A DNA stretch of 64,000 nucleotides from Dyella_D sp052115385. Its GTDB lineage: Bacteria > Pseudomonadota > Gammaproteobacteria > Xanthomonadales > Rhodanobacteraceae. A model generated the notes under the pieces. That model was not told the DNA's origin. It made no database searches and saw only the letters and a list, made by a program, of their open reading frames with translations. The stretch spans positions 62,001 to 126,000 of the forward strand of contig NZ_JBFRGP010000013.1 in NCBI RefSeq assembly GCF_052115385.1, given 5' to 3'. Every line of letters begins with the position of its first letter. The first letter of the stretch is position 1. Shown here one piece after another: positions 36,446 to 45,261 of this stretch. Position numbers and translations under genes: made by a program.

Positions 36446-37256
36446 CGAAATCTATCTGATCGATCTGTGGCGGCTGCTCGCCCGCCAGTGGCGCGGCTTC
36501 GCCATCGCGCTGCTGGCGGTGCTGGCGCTGGCCGTCGCCTACGCCTTCCTGGCCAAGCCGCGCTACGAAGCCACCGCCTGGGTGCAGGTCGGCCAGGTCG
36601 GCACCGCGCCGGCCGGACAGGACCCGCGGCCGGAACCGTTCCAGCGCGTGCTGGATCGGCTGCAGACCCGCTCGTTCCAGGACGAGGTGACGCAGAGCGC
36701 GGGACTGGCACCGAGCTCGCCCGAGGCGTCGGCATATCGCGGCAGCCTCAAGGCCGAGCCTTCGTTCTACGCCGGGCTGATCAAGCTGAGCGCGCGCGCC
36801 GCCTCGCCCGAGCAGGCGAAGCGGCTGGCGCTGGCGACGGTCGAGCGGCTGCAGGCGATCCACGGCCAGCTGCAGGCGGAGCCGCTGGCGCAGGCGCAGG
36901 CGCGGCTGGATGAAGTGCAGGCCGATCTGCGTACGGCGACCACCGAGCGCGATGGCTTGCAGCAGGTGGCAGGTACTGGCCAGGGCAACGCCGTGGCTGC
37001 GGGCTTGTTGCTGGCCAGCAAGGACACCGAGGTGCGCGAGTTGCGCAACAGCCGCAGCGATCTGGCCGCGCGCATGGGAGCGAACTACACCTTCGGTACG
37101 TCGATGCCCTGGCCGATCTACCAGCCGGACCATCCGGTGGCGCCCAATCGCGTGCTGATCCTGGGCCTGGGTGTGCTGGGTGGCTTGGGACTGGGCCTGT
37201 TCGTGGCAGTGGCGCTGGATGCGCGCCGGCGCGTGGCGCAACCGATGCGTGGCTGA
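36435..37256 (+). CDS. Wzz-type chain-length determinant protein
   Basis: The 273-residue protein has the Wzz layout. A DEIYLIDLWRLLARQW amphipathic start leads into a transmembrane helix (residues ~19-38). The periplasmic domain of ~200 residues includes a coiled-coil region, and a second helix (~240-262, LILGLGVLGGLGLGLFVAVAL) is preceded by a Pro-rich PDHPVAPN motif. No C-terminal BY-kinase domain is present, so it is of the O-antigen/PCP type. It regulates polymer length together with the Wzy-like protein. It overlaps the polymerase gene by 11 bp. Confidence 0.87.
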   Translation: MHPDEIYLIDLWRLLARQWRGFAIALLAVLALAVAYAFLAKPRYEATAWVQVGQVGTAPAGQDPRPEPFQRVLDRLQTRSFQDEVTQSAGLAPSSPEASAYRGSLKAEPSFYAGLIKLSARAASPEQAKRLALATVERLQAIHGQLQAEPLAQAQARLDEVQADLRTATTERDGLQQVAGTGQGNAVAAGLLLASKDTEVRELRNSRSDLAARMGANYTFGTSMPWPIYQPDHPVAPNRVLILGLGVLGGLGLGLFVAVALDARRRVAQPMRG

Positions 37257-37275
37257 AGAGCACTTACGAAGAAGA

Positions 37276-37365
37276 CGTAGGTTGGGGTGAGCCAAAGGCG
37301 AACCCCAACGCCGCGACCGCATGCAAGACCTGTTGGGGTTCGCGTTCGGCTCACCCCAACCTACG
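37276..37365. repeat. REP-like nested palindrome, copy 1
   Basis: The outer arms read cgtaggttggggtgagc (37276-37292) and its exact complement at 37349-37365. Inner arms gcgaaccccaacg (37298-37310) and tgttggggttcgc (37331-37343) also pair. The loop is ccgcgaccgcatgcaagacc. A near-identical 88-bp element lies at 43913-44000. It separates the Wzz-like gene from the methyltransferase gene and could slow or end transcription within the locus. Confidence 0.85.
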
Positions 37366-37401
37366 CCGGACTCTGGCCAGGATCGAAGTGGAGAACCAAC
37401 G

Positions 37402-38268
37402 TTGGAAATAAGCAGTCAGCCCGAGCTGGAACCCGCCGCCCTCGACGAGGCGCGCCTGCTCGACACCCAGCGCGCATTCGACAGCGTGGCCGCCGACTAT
37501 GACGGCCCGCGCGGCAACAACGAGCTGATCCAGCGCATGCGGCTGACCTTGTGGGACACCGTGCAGCGCCTGTTCGCACCGGGCTCGCGGCTGGTGGACC
37601 TGGGCTGCGGCACCGGCATCGACGCGGTGGAATTCGGCCAGCGCGGTTTCCGCGTGCTGGCCACCGACTGGTCGCCGCGCATGGTCGAGCGCACCCGCGA
37701 TCGCGCCGCCGCCGCGGGATTGGAAGGCGACGTGCGCGCCGCGCATGTCGGCGTGCAGGAACTGGGGCGGATCGGCAGCGAGTCCGGCGATCTGTTCGAC
37801 GGTCCGTTCGACGGGATGTATTCCAACTTCGGCCCGCTCAACTGCGCGCTGGACCTGCCCGCGGTCGCCGCCGAATGCGCGCGCCTGGTGCGGCCGGGCG
37901 GCTTGCTGGTGTTCTCGGTGATCGGGCGGATCTGTCCGTGGGAGGTCGCCCACTACCTGCGGCGCGGACGCTTCCGCCGTGCCGCCGTGCGCGCCGCGCG
38001 CGGCGCCACCGCGGTGGGCATGAATCAGCACACCATCTGGACCCGCTATTACCTGCCGCGCGAGTTCTACCGCGCGTTCGCCGACGGCTTCACGCTGGAC
38101 GGCTATCGCGCGCTGAGCCTGTTCATGCCGCCGCCGTACCTGATCGATCGCTATCGCAGGCACCCGGCGCGCTATGAGCGCCTGGGCCTGCTGGACGATC
38201 GCTGGGGTGCGCTGCCGCTGCTGCGCGACATGGGCGACCACTTCCTGATCGTGATGCGCCGGCGCTGA
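37402..38268 (+). CDS. Class I SAM-dependent methyltransferase
   Basis: I start this gene at the TTG at 37402 because GGAG at 37390-37393 precedes it by 8 bp. An in-frame ATG at 37321 lies inside the REP-like palindrome and is unlikely. The 288-residue product has motif I VDLGCGTG (residues 65-72), an acidic motif II (ATDWSPRM) and a late motif LVRPGGLLVFSVIGR. A C-terminal FLPPPYL-like lid (SLFMPPPYLIDRYRR) suggests a small or lipid-linked substrate. In this locus it might methylate a sugar or a lipid carrier. A REP-like element upstream may give it partly separate expression. Confidence 0.8.
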   Translation: MEISSQPELEPAALDEARLLDTQRAFDSVAADYDGPRGNNELIQRMRLTLWDTVQRLFAPGSRLVDLGCGTGIDAVEFGQRGFRVLATDWSPRMVERTRDRAAAAGLEGDVRAAHVGVQELGRIGSESGDLFDGPFDGMYSNFGPLNCALDLPAVAAECARLVRPGGLLVFSVIGRICPWEVAHYLRRGRFRRAAVRAARGATAVGMNQHTIWTRYYLPREFYRAFADGFTLDGYRALSLFMPPPYLIDRYRRHPARYERLGLLDDRWGALPLLRDMGDHFLIVMRRR

Positions 38269-38270
38269 CC

Positions 38271-39473
38271 GTGGACGCGATCCTGCACGGCGGCACCGTG
38301 GTGAGCGAGGGCCAGGCCTCGCGCCTGCCGCTGGCGATCCGTGGCGGGCGGGTTGCCGAAGCGGCGCCGGTGCGCGGGTTCTCGCTGGACCTGCGTGGGC
38401 ATCTGGTGTTTCCGGGCCTGGTCAATGCGCACGAGCATCTGCAAGTCAATGCGGTGCCGCCCTTGCCGCGGCAGCAGCCGTTTGCCAACAGCTATGCCTG
38501 GATCGAAGCGTTCCAGGCGCACTTCCGCGCACCGGAAGTGGCCGCGGCGCTGCAACTGCCCAAGGCCTTGCGGCTGCGCCATGGCGCGCTGAAGAACCTG
38601 CTGGCCGGGGTCACCTGCGTGGTGCATCACGATCCGTGGCATGCGCAGCTCGATGCCGCGGATTTTCCGGTGGCGCTGCTGCGCGGCCATGGCTGGGCTT
38701 ATGCGCTGGGCTGGGACTACGGCCCGCCGGTGCGCGCCAGCTTCGACGCCACGCCGCCGGGTGCACCGTGGCTGATCCATCTGGCCGAAGGCACCGACGA
38801 AGTGGCGCGTGCCGAACTGGCGCAACTCGAACAACTCGGCTGCCTCGACGCACGCAGCGTGCTGGCGCACGGCGTCGGTCTGAGCGAGCAGGACACTGCC
38901 AAGGTGATCGCCAGCGGCGCCGCCGTGGTGTGGTGCCCGGCGAGCAACCTGACCTTGCTGGGGCGCACGCTCGATCCGCGCAAACTGCATGCGGCCGGCC
39001 GCCTGGCATTGGGCAGCGATTCGCGCCTGAGCGGTGCGCGCGACCTGCTCGAAGAACTCTGCGTGGCCGCGGTGGTGGGCGGTCTGCGCAGCGCCGACCT
39101 GCTGGCGATGGCCACGCACCAGGGCGCCGATATCGTGCGGATGCCGACACGCGGCCGCCTCGTGCCGGGTGGCCCTGCTGACCTGGTGATCGTGGCCGAT
39201 GCCGGCGGCGTGCCGGCCGACTGCCTGGTGGGCCTGAGCCGCGCCGATCTGCGCGCGGTGGCGCGTGATGGCGTGCCGTGCATCGCCGATCCGGATTTCG
39301 CCGACTGGTTCGATGCAGCCGGTGTGGAGGCGGTGCCGGTGATGCTCGATGGACGGCCCAAATTGCTGGCGCAGCCACTGGCGGATGCCGCGCTGCTCGC
39401 GCTGGAGCCGGGTCTTGAGCTGGCGGGTGTCGGCGAGGCTTCGCCGCGTGCTCACGCCGGAGTGCACGCATGA
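38271..39473 (+). CDS. Amidohydrolase-superfamily protein (cytosine deaminase/TrzN-like)
   Basis: The 400-residue protein starts at a GTG at 38271, 2 bp after the methyltransferase stop. The metal site fits the amidohydrolase superfamily: His54-x-His56 in PGLVNAHEHLQ, a His in LIHLAEGTDE, a His in VLAHGVGLS and Asp in LGSDSRLSGARD. This subgroup (subtype III, single metal) deaminates or dechlorinates heterocycles and hydrolyses amides. A cytoplasmic amidohydrolase in the middle of a polysaccharide locus is unexpected; it may trim or deacylate a small building block. Overlaps the next methyltransferase gene by 4 bp. Confidence 0.82.
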   Translation: MDAILHGGTVVSEGQASRLPLAIRGGRVAEAAPVRGFSLDLRGHLVFPGLVNAHEHLQVNAVPPLPRQQPFANSYAWIEAFQAHFRAPEVAAALQLPKALRLRHGALKNLLAGVTCVVHHDPWHAQLDAADFPVALLRGHGWAYALGWDYGPPVRASFDATPPGAPWLIHLAEGTDEVARAELAQLEQLGCLDARSVLAHGVGLSEQDTAKVIASGAAVVWCPASNLTLLGRTLDPRKLHAAGRLALGSDSRLSGARDLLEELCVAAVVGGLRSADLLAMATHQGADIVRMPTRGRLVPGGPADLVIVADAGGVPADCLVGLSRADLRAVARDGVPCIADPDFADWFDAAGVEAVPVMLDGRPKLLAQPLADAALLALEPGLELAGVGEASPRAHAGVHA

Positions 39474-40165
39474 CGCGCCCGGCCATGCTCGAACCCGAAG
39501 CAGCCTACGCGCTGTGGGCGGCCAGCTATCCGGCCTACGCGCACAACCCGGTGATGCAGGCCGAGGAGCGCGCCATGCTGGCGCTGTTGCCGACCGACCT
39601 GCGCGAGCACGCGGTGCTCGATGCCGGCTGCGGCAGCGGCCGTTATCTGCGCCATGCGGCGCGCCGCGGCGCCACGCGCCTGACCGGCGTGGACATGTCG
39701 CTGCCGATGCTCGAACGCGCCGGCGACGAACTCGCCGAGCTGCGCCCTCAGGCCGAGTTGACTTTGCTGCGCGGCAGCGTGGTCGAACTGCCGGTGGAGG
39801 ATGCCTGGGCCGACCTCACCCTCAGCGGCCTGGTGCTCGGCCATCTCGACGATCTGCAGCGCGCGCTGGCCGAACTGCGCCGCGCGACCAGGCCGGGCGG
39901 CACGCTGCTGTGCAGCGATTTCCATCCCACCGGCCACGCGCTGGGCTGGCTGCGCGACTTCAAGGCCGGCGGCGAGCGCTACGCCGTGCGGCACACGCCG
40001 CATCTGTACAGCCACTGGCACCGCGCCTGCGCGGCGCTGGGGCTGGTGATCGAGGAGGTGCGCGAACCCATGCTCGATCCCGCCGATATTCCCGCCGGCG
40101 CGCGTTTCGATCCCATCGCCCTGGACGTGCCGGTGGCCCTGGTGATGCGCCTGCGCCGCTACTGA
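39470..40165 (+). CDS. Class I SAM-dependent methyltransferase (UbiE/BioC-like)
   Basis: The 231-residue enzyme shows motif I VLDAGCGSGRYL (residues 49-60), motif II GVDMSLPML, an acidic D-L-T-L-S-G-L post-motif and RPGGTLLCSDFHP. These are the methyltransferase_11 hallmarks. It is in the same operon as the amidohydrolase (4-bp overlap) and the radical SAM enzyme downstream, suggesting a small biosynthetic sub-pathway. Methyl acceptor unknown. Confidence 0.84.
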   Translation: MTRPAMLEPEAAYALWAASYPAYAHNPVMQAEERAMLALLPTDLREHAVLDAGCGSGRYLRHAARRGATRLTGVDMSLPMLERAGDELAELRPQAELTLLRGSVVELPVEDAWADLTLSGLVLGHLDDLQRALAELRRATRPGGTLLCSDFHPTGHALGWLRDFKAGGERYAVRHTPHLYSHWHRACAALGLVIEEVREPMLDPADIPAGARFDPIALDVPVALVMRLRRY

Positions 40166-40178
40166 CGACGCCACCGCC

Positions 40179-41678
40179 ATGCCCCATACCCTGCTGATCA
40201 ATCCCACCATCACCGCACGCTCCAGCGCGCGCTTCCCGCTGGCGCTGCTGAACCTGGCGGCGGCGCTGGACCGGCGCGGCAGCAGCCGCATCGTGGACGG
40301 CAATGTCGATCGCGATTTCATCCGCAGCACCTTGCATGCACTGGACCAGGGCGGCGTCGATGCGGTGGGCCTGAGCGTGATGGGCGGGCCGCAGCTGGCG
40401 CCGTCGATCGAGTTGTCCAAGGCGATCCGCGAACGCCACCCGCAGGTGCCGATCGTATGGGGCGGCTATTTCCCCACGCTGTACACCGACACCGCGCTGG
40501 CCGCGCCGTACGTGGACTACGCGATCCGCGCGCAGGGCGAGCACACCATGCTGGAGCTGGTCGGCGCGCTGAGCGGGCTGGGCGAGATCGCCAAGGTTGC
40601 CGGGCTGTCGTGGAAGCGCGGCGACGAGCACGTGCACAACCCCAGCCGCCATTTCGTGCCCGGCGATCCAGCCGTGCAACTGCCGTACGACAAGCTCGGC
40701 GATCCGCGCCAATACCTGGCCCGCACCTTCCTGGGCCGGCGCACCGCCGGTCACCAGGCGGCGCTGGGCTGCCGTTTCCGCTGCACCTTCTGCGGCGTGA
40801 ATGCGATGTTCGGCGGCGCCACGGCGCTGCCGGCGGTGCAGCGGCTGGAGCGCGAGCTGAAATACCTGAAGTACGAACTGGGCGCCGATTCGGTGCAGTT
40901 CTTCGACCACAACTTCTTCGACCGCGAAGTGGAGATGATCCCGCTGCTGGAAGTGATGGCGAAGCTGGAAATGCCGTGGTGGTGCTATGCGCGCGCCGAT
41001 GCGCTGCTGAATCTGTCGGAGAGCACCTGGAAGCTGGTGCGCAAGAGCCGCCTGAAGATGGCCTACATCGGCGCCGAATCGCCCAGCGGCAAGATGCTCA
41101 AGGAGATCCGCAAGGGCACGCGGCCGGACCAGACGCTGGAAGTGGCCGAGCTGTGCCGGCGCAACGGGGTGATTCCGGAGCTGTCCTTCATGGTCGCGCC
41201 GCCGGTGGATACCGAAGAGGAAACCGAGCACACCTTCGAGTTCATCCGCGAGCTGAAGCGGATCAATCCGGCTTCGGAAATCATCGTCTACGTGTATACG
41301 CCGCTGCCGGAAAGCGCCAAGCACGAGACCGACCGCGGCAAGCGCGCTTCCATGCCGCTGCTGGACCTCGACGGCGAGCCGGTGGTATTCCCCAGCACGC
41401 CGGAAGAGTGGGCGCAGCCGCAATGGGTGGACTACGCCTGCCATGCCGATGCGCCGTGGCTGACCGACAAGATGCGCAAGCGCATCCACGATTTCGTCAC
41501 CGTGCTGCGCTGCCGCTATCCCACCGTGCAGGACATGCGCACGCCGAGGTGGGCGAAGCATGGCCTGCGCACCATGGCCTCGTGGCGCTACCGCTACCGC
41601 CGCTACGACCAGCCGTGGGAGCTGAACCTGGCCAACCGGTGGGTGAAGCTGCGCCTGCCGCAGGTATCGAGCCTGTAG
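40179..41678 (+). CDS. B12-binding-domain radical SAM enzyme (BchE-like)
   Basis: The 499-residue protein has an N-terminal Rossmann-like lobe of the B12-binding type (residues 1-130, VGLSVMGGPQLAP and VPIVWGGYFPTLYTD). It lacks the D-x-H-x-x-G cobalamin ligand. The radical SAM barrel carries the cluster motif Cys198-x3-Cys202-x2-Cys205 (GCRFRCTFCG). A GGE-like SAM loop appears as YIGAESPSGKML. Family members methylate, epimerise or rearrange unactivated carbons. In the middle of a glycan locus it may modify a sugar or lipid group. The second radical SAM gene at 45262 has the same layout but little direct similarity. Confidence 0.88.
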   Translation: MPHTLLINPTITARSSARFPLALLNLAAALDRRGSSRIVDGNVDRDFIRSTLHALDQGGVDAVGLSVMGGPQLAPSIELSKAIRERHPQVPIVWGGYFPTLYTDTALAAPYVDYAIRAQGEHTMLELVGALSGLGEIAKVAGLSWKRGDEHVHNPSRHFVPGDPAVQLPYDKLGDPRQYLARTFLGRRTAGHQAALGCRFRCTFCGVNAMFGGATALPAVQRLERELKYLKYELGADSVQFFDHNFFDREVEMIPLLEVMAKLEMPWWCYARADALLNLSESTWKLVRKSRLKMAYIGAESPSGKMLKEIRKGTRPDQTLEVAELCRRNGVIPELSFMVAPPVDTEEETEHTFEFIRELKRINPASEIIVYVYTPLPESAKHETDRGKRASMPLLDLDGEPVVFPSTPEEWAQPQWVDYACHADAPWLTDKMRKRIHDFVTVLRCRYPTVQDMRTPRWAKHGLRTMASWRYRYRRYDQPWELNLANRWVKLRLPQVSSL

Positions 41679-41686
41679 GCCGGCGC

Positions 41687-42814
41687 GTGCATATCGCCCA
41701 GATCAACTTCGTGCCGGCGCCGCCCGAGGTCGAGCCGATCGATCTGCCGACGCATTGGCACACGCTGGCGGATGTGGCCGATGCGGCAGCTTCGGCGGGG
41801 GTGCGTGTGTCGGTGCTGCAGAACGCCGCGCGCGAGGCGGCCTTTGTGCGCGATGGCGTCGAGTACCGTTTCCTGCCGCTGGACGGCAACGACGGTTCGC
41901 GGCGCCTGGCAGCCGCCTTGGCGGGACTGGGCGCCGAGCTGGCGCACGTGCATGGCCTGGATTTCGCGCCGCATGCCCATGCCTTGTCCCGGCGCCTGCC
42001 GTGGTTGCCGATCCTGCTGCAGGACCATGCCAACCGCCCGCCTTCGTGGTGGCGGCGCGCGCATTGGCGGCGCTGGTATGCGGCCGCCGCGGGTGTGGCT
42101 TTTACCGCGCCGGCCTTGGCGCAGCCGTTTGTCGAGGCGAAGCTGTTCAAGCCTGGGACGCGGGTGTTCGCGATACCCGAATCCAGTTGCCGCTTTACGC
42201 CGGGCGATCGCGCGCAGGCACGTTATGCGACCGGCCTGCACGGCTTTCCGTGCGTGCTGTGGGTCGGGCATCTGGCCGCGGGCAAGGACCCGCTGGCGGT
42301 GCTCGATGGCGTGGCGCTGGCCGCGCGGCGCCTGCCGGACCTGCAACTGTGGTGTGCGTTCGGCAGTGCGCCCATGCTGGATGCCGTGCAGGCGCGGATC
42401 GCCCGCGATCCGTGGTTGATCGGGCGCGTGCATCTGCTCGGCCGCGTGCCGCATGAGCGCATCGAAACCCTGCAACGCGCGGCGGACCTGTTCGTCACCG
42501 GTTCGCGCGCCGAGAGCTGCGGTTATGCGGCGCTGGAAGCGATGGCCTGCGGCGCGGTGCCGGTGCTCACCGATATTCCCTCGTTCCGCGCCTTGACCGG
42601 CGATGGCCGCATCGGCCGCTTGTGGCCTTGCGGCGATACCGGGCGCTTGGCGGATGCGCTGGTCGCCATGGCCAGTGCCGGCCCGACGCGGGCCGAAGTG
42701 CGCGCGCATTTCGATGCCGAGCTGTCATTCGCGGCGGTGGGGCGGCGCTGGGCCGAGGCTTATGCCGCGTTGCTGGCGGGGCGACCCAGGCAGGCGGCAT
42801 GGGAGGCGGTATGA
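41687..42814 (+). CDS. Family 4/1 glycosyltransferase (GT-B)
   Basis: The only start near the 5' end is the GTG at 41687, 8 bp after the radical SAM stop, giving 375 residues. The C-terminal Rossmann domain reads VLWVGHLAAGKDPLAVLDG, then LGRVPHERIETLQRAADLFVTGSRAESCGYAALEAMACGAVPV. The SRAESCGYAALEAMACG stretch contains the E-x7-E donor-binding motif of GT4 enzymes. It is a retaining glycosyltransferase of the polysaccharide locus. A much longer upstream reading frame through the radical SAM gene is not real. Confidence 0.85.
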   Translation: MHIAQINFVPAPPEVEPIDLPTHWHTLADVADAAASAGVRVSVLQNAAREAAFVRDGVEYRFLPLDGNDGSRRLAAALAGLGAELAHVHGLDFAPHAHALSRRLPWLPILLQDHANRPPSWWRRAHWRRWYAAAAGVAFTAPALAQPFVEAKLFKPGTRVFAIPESSCRFTPGDRAQARYATGLHGFPCVLWVGHLAAGKDPLAVLDGVALAARRLPDLQLWCAFGSAPMLDAVQARIARDPWLIGRVHLLGRVPHERIETLQRAADLFVTGSRAESCGYAALEAMACGAVPVLTDIPSFRALTGDGRIGRLWPCGDTGRLADALVAMASAGPTRAEVRAHFDAELSFAAVGRRWAEAYAALLAGRPRQAAWEAV

Positions 42815-43908
42815 AGCTCGCGCTGGTGTTGCCGGGCGGGGTGGATCGCGGTGGCGAGGAGCGGGTGATTCCTGCGTTTCTCGCCTTGATCGGCCAGCTT
42901 TCGCTGCGCCACGACGTGCATGTGTTCGTGCTGCGGCAGGAGCCCAAGCCGGCGACGTGGACGCTGCGGGGCGCGACCGTCCACAACATCGGCGATGGGC
43001 GGCAGCGGGTGCGGGCCATCGCGGCGATCGTGGCCGAGCATCGGCGTGGACCGTTCGATGCGGTGCAGGCGATCTTTTCCGGTAGCTGCAGCCTGGTGGC
43101 GATGGCGGCGGCGAAGTGGATACGCCGCCCCGGCTTGATCCATATCGCGGGTGGCGAATTGATTGCCTTGCCGGCGATCGGTTATGGCGGGCGACAGCGC
43201 TGGATCAGCCGTATGCGTGAAGCGGTGAGCCTGCGTGCCGCGGCAGCGGTGACGGCGGCGAGTGCGCCGATCCTGGAATCGCTGCAGGCGCTGGGTGTGC
43301 ACGCGCAGCGCTTGCCGCTGGGTGTGGACCTGGCGGCGTGGCCGCCCTCATTGCCGCGGCGGCGCGGGCCGGGAGCTGCGCGGTTGTTGCATGTGGCGAG
43401 CCTTAATCGGGTGAAGGACCAGCCTGCGTTGTTGCGTGCGCTGGCCGAGCTTGTCGCGCAGGGTGTGCCGTTTCAGATGGACATCGTTGGCGTGGATACG
43501 CTCGATGGCGAGATGCAGCGGCTGGCGGGTGAGCTGGGCTTGGGCGAGCGCGTGCGCTTTCTAGGCTTCAAGACCCAGCGCGAGCTGCGGCCGCTGGTGG
43601 ATATGGCCGACCTGCTGGTGATGTCGTCGTTGCACGAGGCCGGGCCGCTGGTGTTGCTGGAGGCTGCCGTGGCCGGTGTGCCGACGGTGGGGACGGCGGT
43701 AGGGCATCTGGTCGAATGGTCGCCGGTGGCGGCATTGGCGGTGCCGGTTGGCGATCATCTTGCGCTGGCCGGGGCGATACGGCAGCTGCTGGAAGACGAA
43801 GCGTTGCGCCTGCGGCTTGCGCACGAGGCGCAGCGAAGGGCGCTGGATGAGGATGCGGCCTACACCGCCGCGCGGTTCGAAGCCTTGTATCGAAGCCTAG
43901 CGAAATAG
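42811..43908 (+). CDS. Family 4 glycosyltransferase (GT-B)
   Basis: The 365-residue enzyme starts at an ATGA overlap with the previous glycosyltransferase. The N-terminal domain has the LVLPGGVDRGGEERVI acceptor loop and the C-terminal domain LLHVASLNRVKDQPALLRAL, then MSSLHEAGPLVLLEAAVAGVPTVGT with E-x7-E spacing. Two consecutive GT4 genes suggest successive sugar additions. It is the last plus-strand gene before a REP-like palindrome. Confidence 0.87.
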   Translation: MKLALVLPGGVDRGGEERVIPAFLALIGQLSLRHDVHVFVLRQEPKPATWTLRGATVHNIGDGRQRVRAIAAIVAEHRRGPFDAVQAIFSGSCSLVAMAAAKWIRRPGLIHIAGGELIALPAIGYGGRQRWISRMREAVSLRAAAAVTAASAPILESLQALGVHAQRLPLGVDLAAWPPSLPRRRGPGAARLLHVASLNRVKDQPALLRALAELVAQGVPFQMDIVGVDTLDGEMQRLAGELGLGERVRFLGFKTQRELRPLVDMADLLVMSSLHEAGPLVLLEAAVAGVPTVGTAVGHLVEWSPVAALAVPVGDHLALAGAIRQLLEDEALRLRLAHEAQRRALDEDAAYTAARFEALYRSLAK

Positions 43909-43912
43909 CGGA

Positions 43913-44000
43913 CGTAGGTTGGGGTGAGCGCAGCGAACCCCAACGGTGCGATCGCGTGCGAGGTCTGTTGGGGTTCGCCTTTGGCTCACCCCAACCTACG
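43913..44000. repeat. REP-like nested palindrome, copy 2
   Basis: The outer arms are the same as in the element at 37276-37365 (cgtaggttggggtgagc and its complement), with the inner arms gcgaaccccaacg/tgttggggttcgc also kept. The loop differs slightly and the element is 2 bp shorter. It fills the gap between convergent genes ending at 43908 and 44002, so it likely also acts as a bidirectional terminator. Confidence 0.85.
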
Positions 44001-44001
44001 C

Positions 44002-45258
44002 CTACTCGGGCGCGTTCAGCGCGGCGCGCACCACATACAGCGTATCCATCCGCGGCACCGACCCGGCCAGGCGCCGCAACAGGCGCCGTGCATGCGAGCG
44101 CGTCACCCATGCCTGGCCTTGCAGCCACAACTGGGTCCGCGCCATGTCCTGCCGCTCCTGCCGGCTCTCCTCGTCCGGCACGAAACGATGCCGCAGATAA
44201 CGCACCGCCTCACCCGGCGTGCGCGACCACTCGATCCCCGGCAGCGCCTGCAACCACAGATCCGAACACGACACCCGCGTCAGCGTCTGCCGCCGCGCCG
44301 CAGCGCGCAGCCAGAACGGGCACCCGCGCCGCAGACGCGCCAGCACCGCGGCCGGCACCGCGTTGCGGTAATAGCGCGCGACCAGGCGCAAGGGCGGCAA
44401 GGCCCACCATGGATTGCCGGTGGACCACAGCACGTCCCAATCGGCCAGCGTCATGCGCGTGGCCAGCAGCGAGATGTCGTTGAGGTGCAGCAGGCGCAGG
44501 GTGCGGTTGCAGATATTGCCGGCGGCGTGCAGCAGCAGATGGGCCATCAAGGCGCCGTTGGAGGGATAGGGATTGAGCCCCGCCCGCGCGCAGGACGGAA
44601 ACACCATCGGCGTGATGTCGACGATCGACGTCGGCAGCCGCTCGTGGATATGCGTATGCAGCTCGATATTCACCGCTGTATCGCGATGCTCGCCCAGCCC
44701 CGCCACCGCACCGCCCGTGGCGGGCTTGAACGCGCGATGCTTCCATTGCGCGAACGCTTCCGTGTAACCGAGCCCGCACAGCAGCGCGGCAGCCCGGTCC
44801 GCGTCGCCGGCGCGCACCAGCAGGTCGATGTCGGCCATCGGGCGGTCACCCGGCGCATACAGCCCGAGGCCGTGCAAGGCCGCCCCCTTGAGGGCGAGGA
44901 CGGGCACGCCGGCGGCGCGGAAGGCGGCATCGATGCGCCGCAGCAGCGCCTCGATGCGCAGGTGGCGCTCCGCGACATGCTGGCGCTGGCGATCGAGAAA
45001 ACGGCGCCATTCGACTTTCTGCCAGGTCGAGAAGCGATGCAGCAGGGGGGCGACGCCGTGTGCGACGGCGGCCGCCGCGGCGAGCCGCCATTCCAGCTCG
45101 CTCCATTGCGGCAGCACGCCGCCGGGACGGACCAGGGCCAGTTCCTCGGCGAGTGCCTCGGTGGCGCGGCGCAGCCCGGCGCGCACCTGTTTAAGCGGGG
45201 GCAGCGGCGCGGGAGCGGGCACGCCGAGATGTTCGGAGGGCAGGGTGAGCACCGGCAT
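44002..45258 (-). CDS. Nucleotidyltransferase-family protein (NTP_transf_5 type)
   Basis: The 418-residue protein fits the uncharacterised nucleotidyltransferase family NTP_transf_5. A LKGAALHGLGLY segment (residues ~131-142) is followed by RPMADIDLLVRAGD, where the two Asp are the metal ligands of the polymerase-beta-like fold, and by NIELHTHIHE. Family members occur beside HprK-related kinases in exopolysaccharide and peptide-modification loci. It is 3 bp downstream of the radical SAM gene, so they form one operon. Its transferred group and target are unknown. Confidence 0.82.
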   Translation of the reverse strand: MPVLTLPSEHLGVPAPAPLPPLKQVRAGLRRATEALAEELALVRPGGVLPQWSELEWRLAAAAAVAHGVAPLLHRFSTWQKVEWRRFLDRQRQHVAERHLRIEALLRRIDAAFRAAGVPVLALKGAALHGLGLYAPGDRPMADIDLLVRAGDADRAAALLCGLGYTEAFAQWKHRAFKPATGGAVAGLGEHRDTAVNIELHTHIHERLPTSIVDITPMVFPSCARAGLNPYPSNGALMAHLLLHAAGNICNRTLRLLHLNDISLLATRMTLADWDVLWSTGNPWWALPPLRLVARYYRNAVPAAVLARLRRGCPFWLRAAARRQTLTRVSCSDLWLQALPGIEWSRTPGEAVRYLRHRFVPDEESRQERQDMARTQLWLQGQAWVTRSHARRLLRRLAGSVPRMDTLYVVRAALNAPE

Positions 45259-45261
45259 CGC

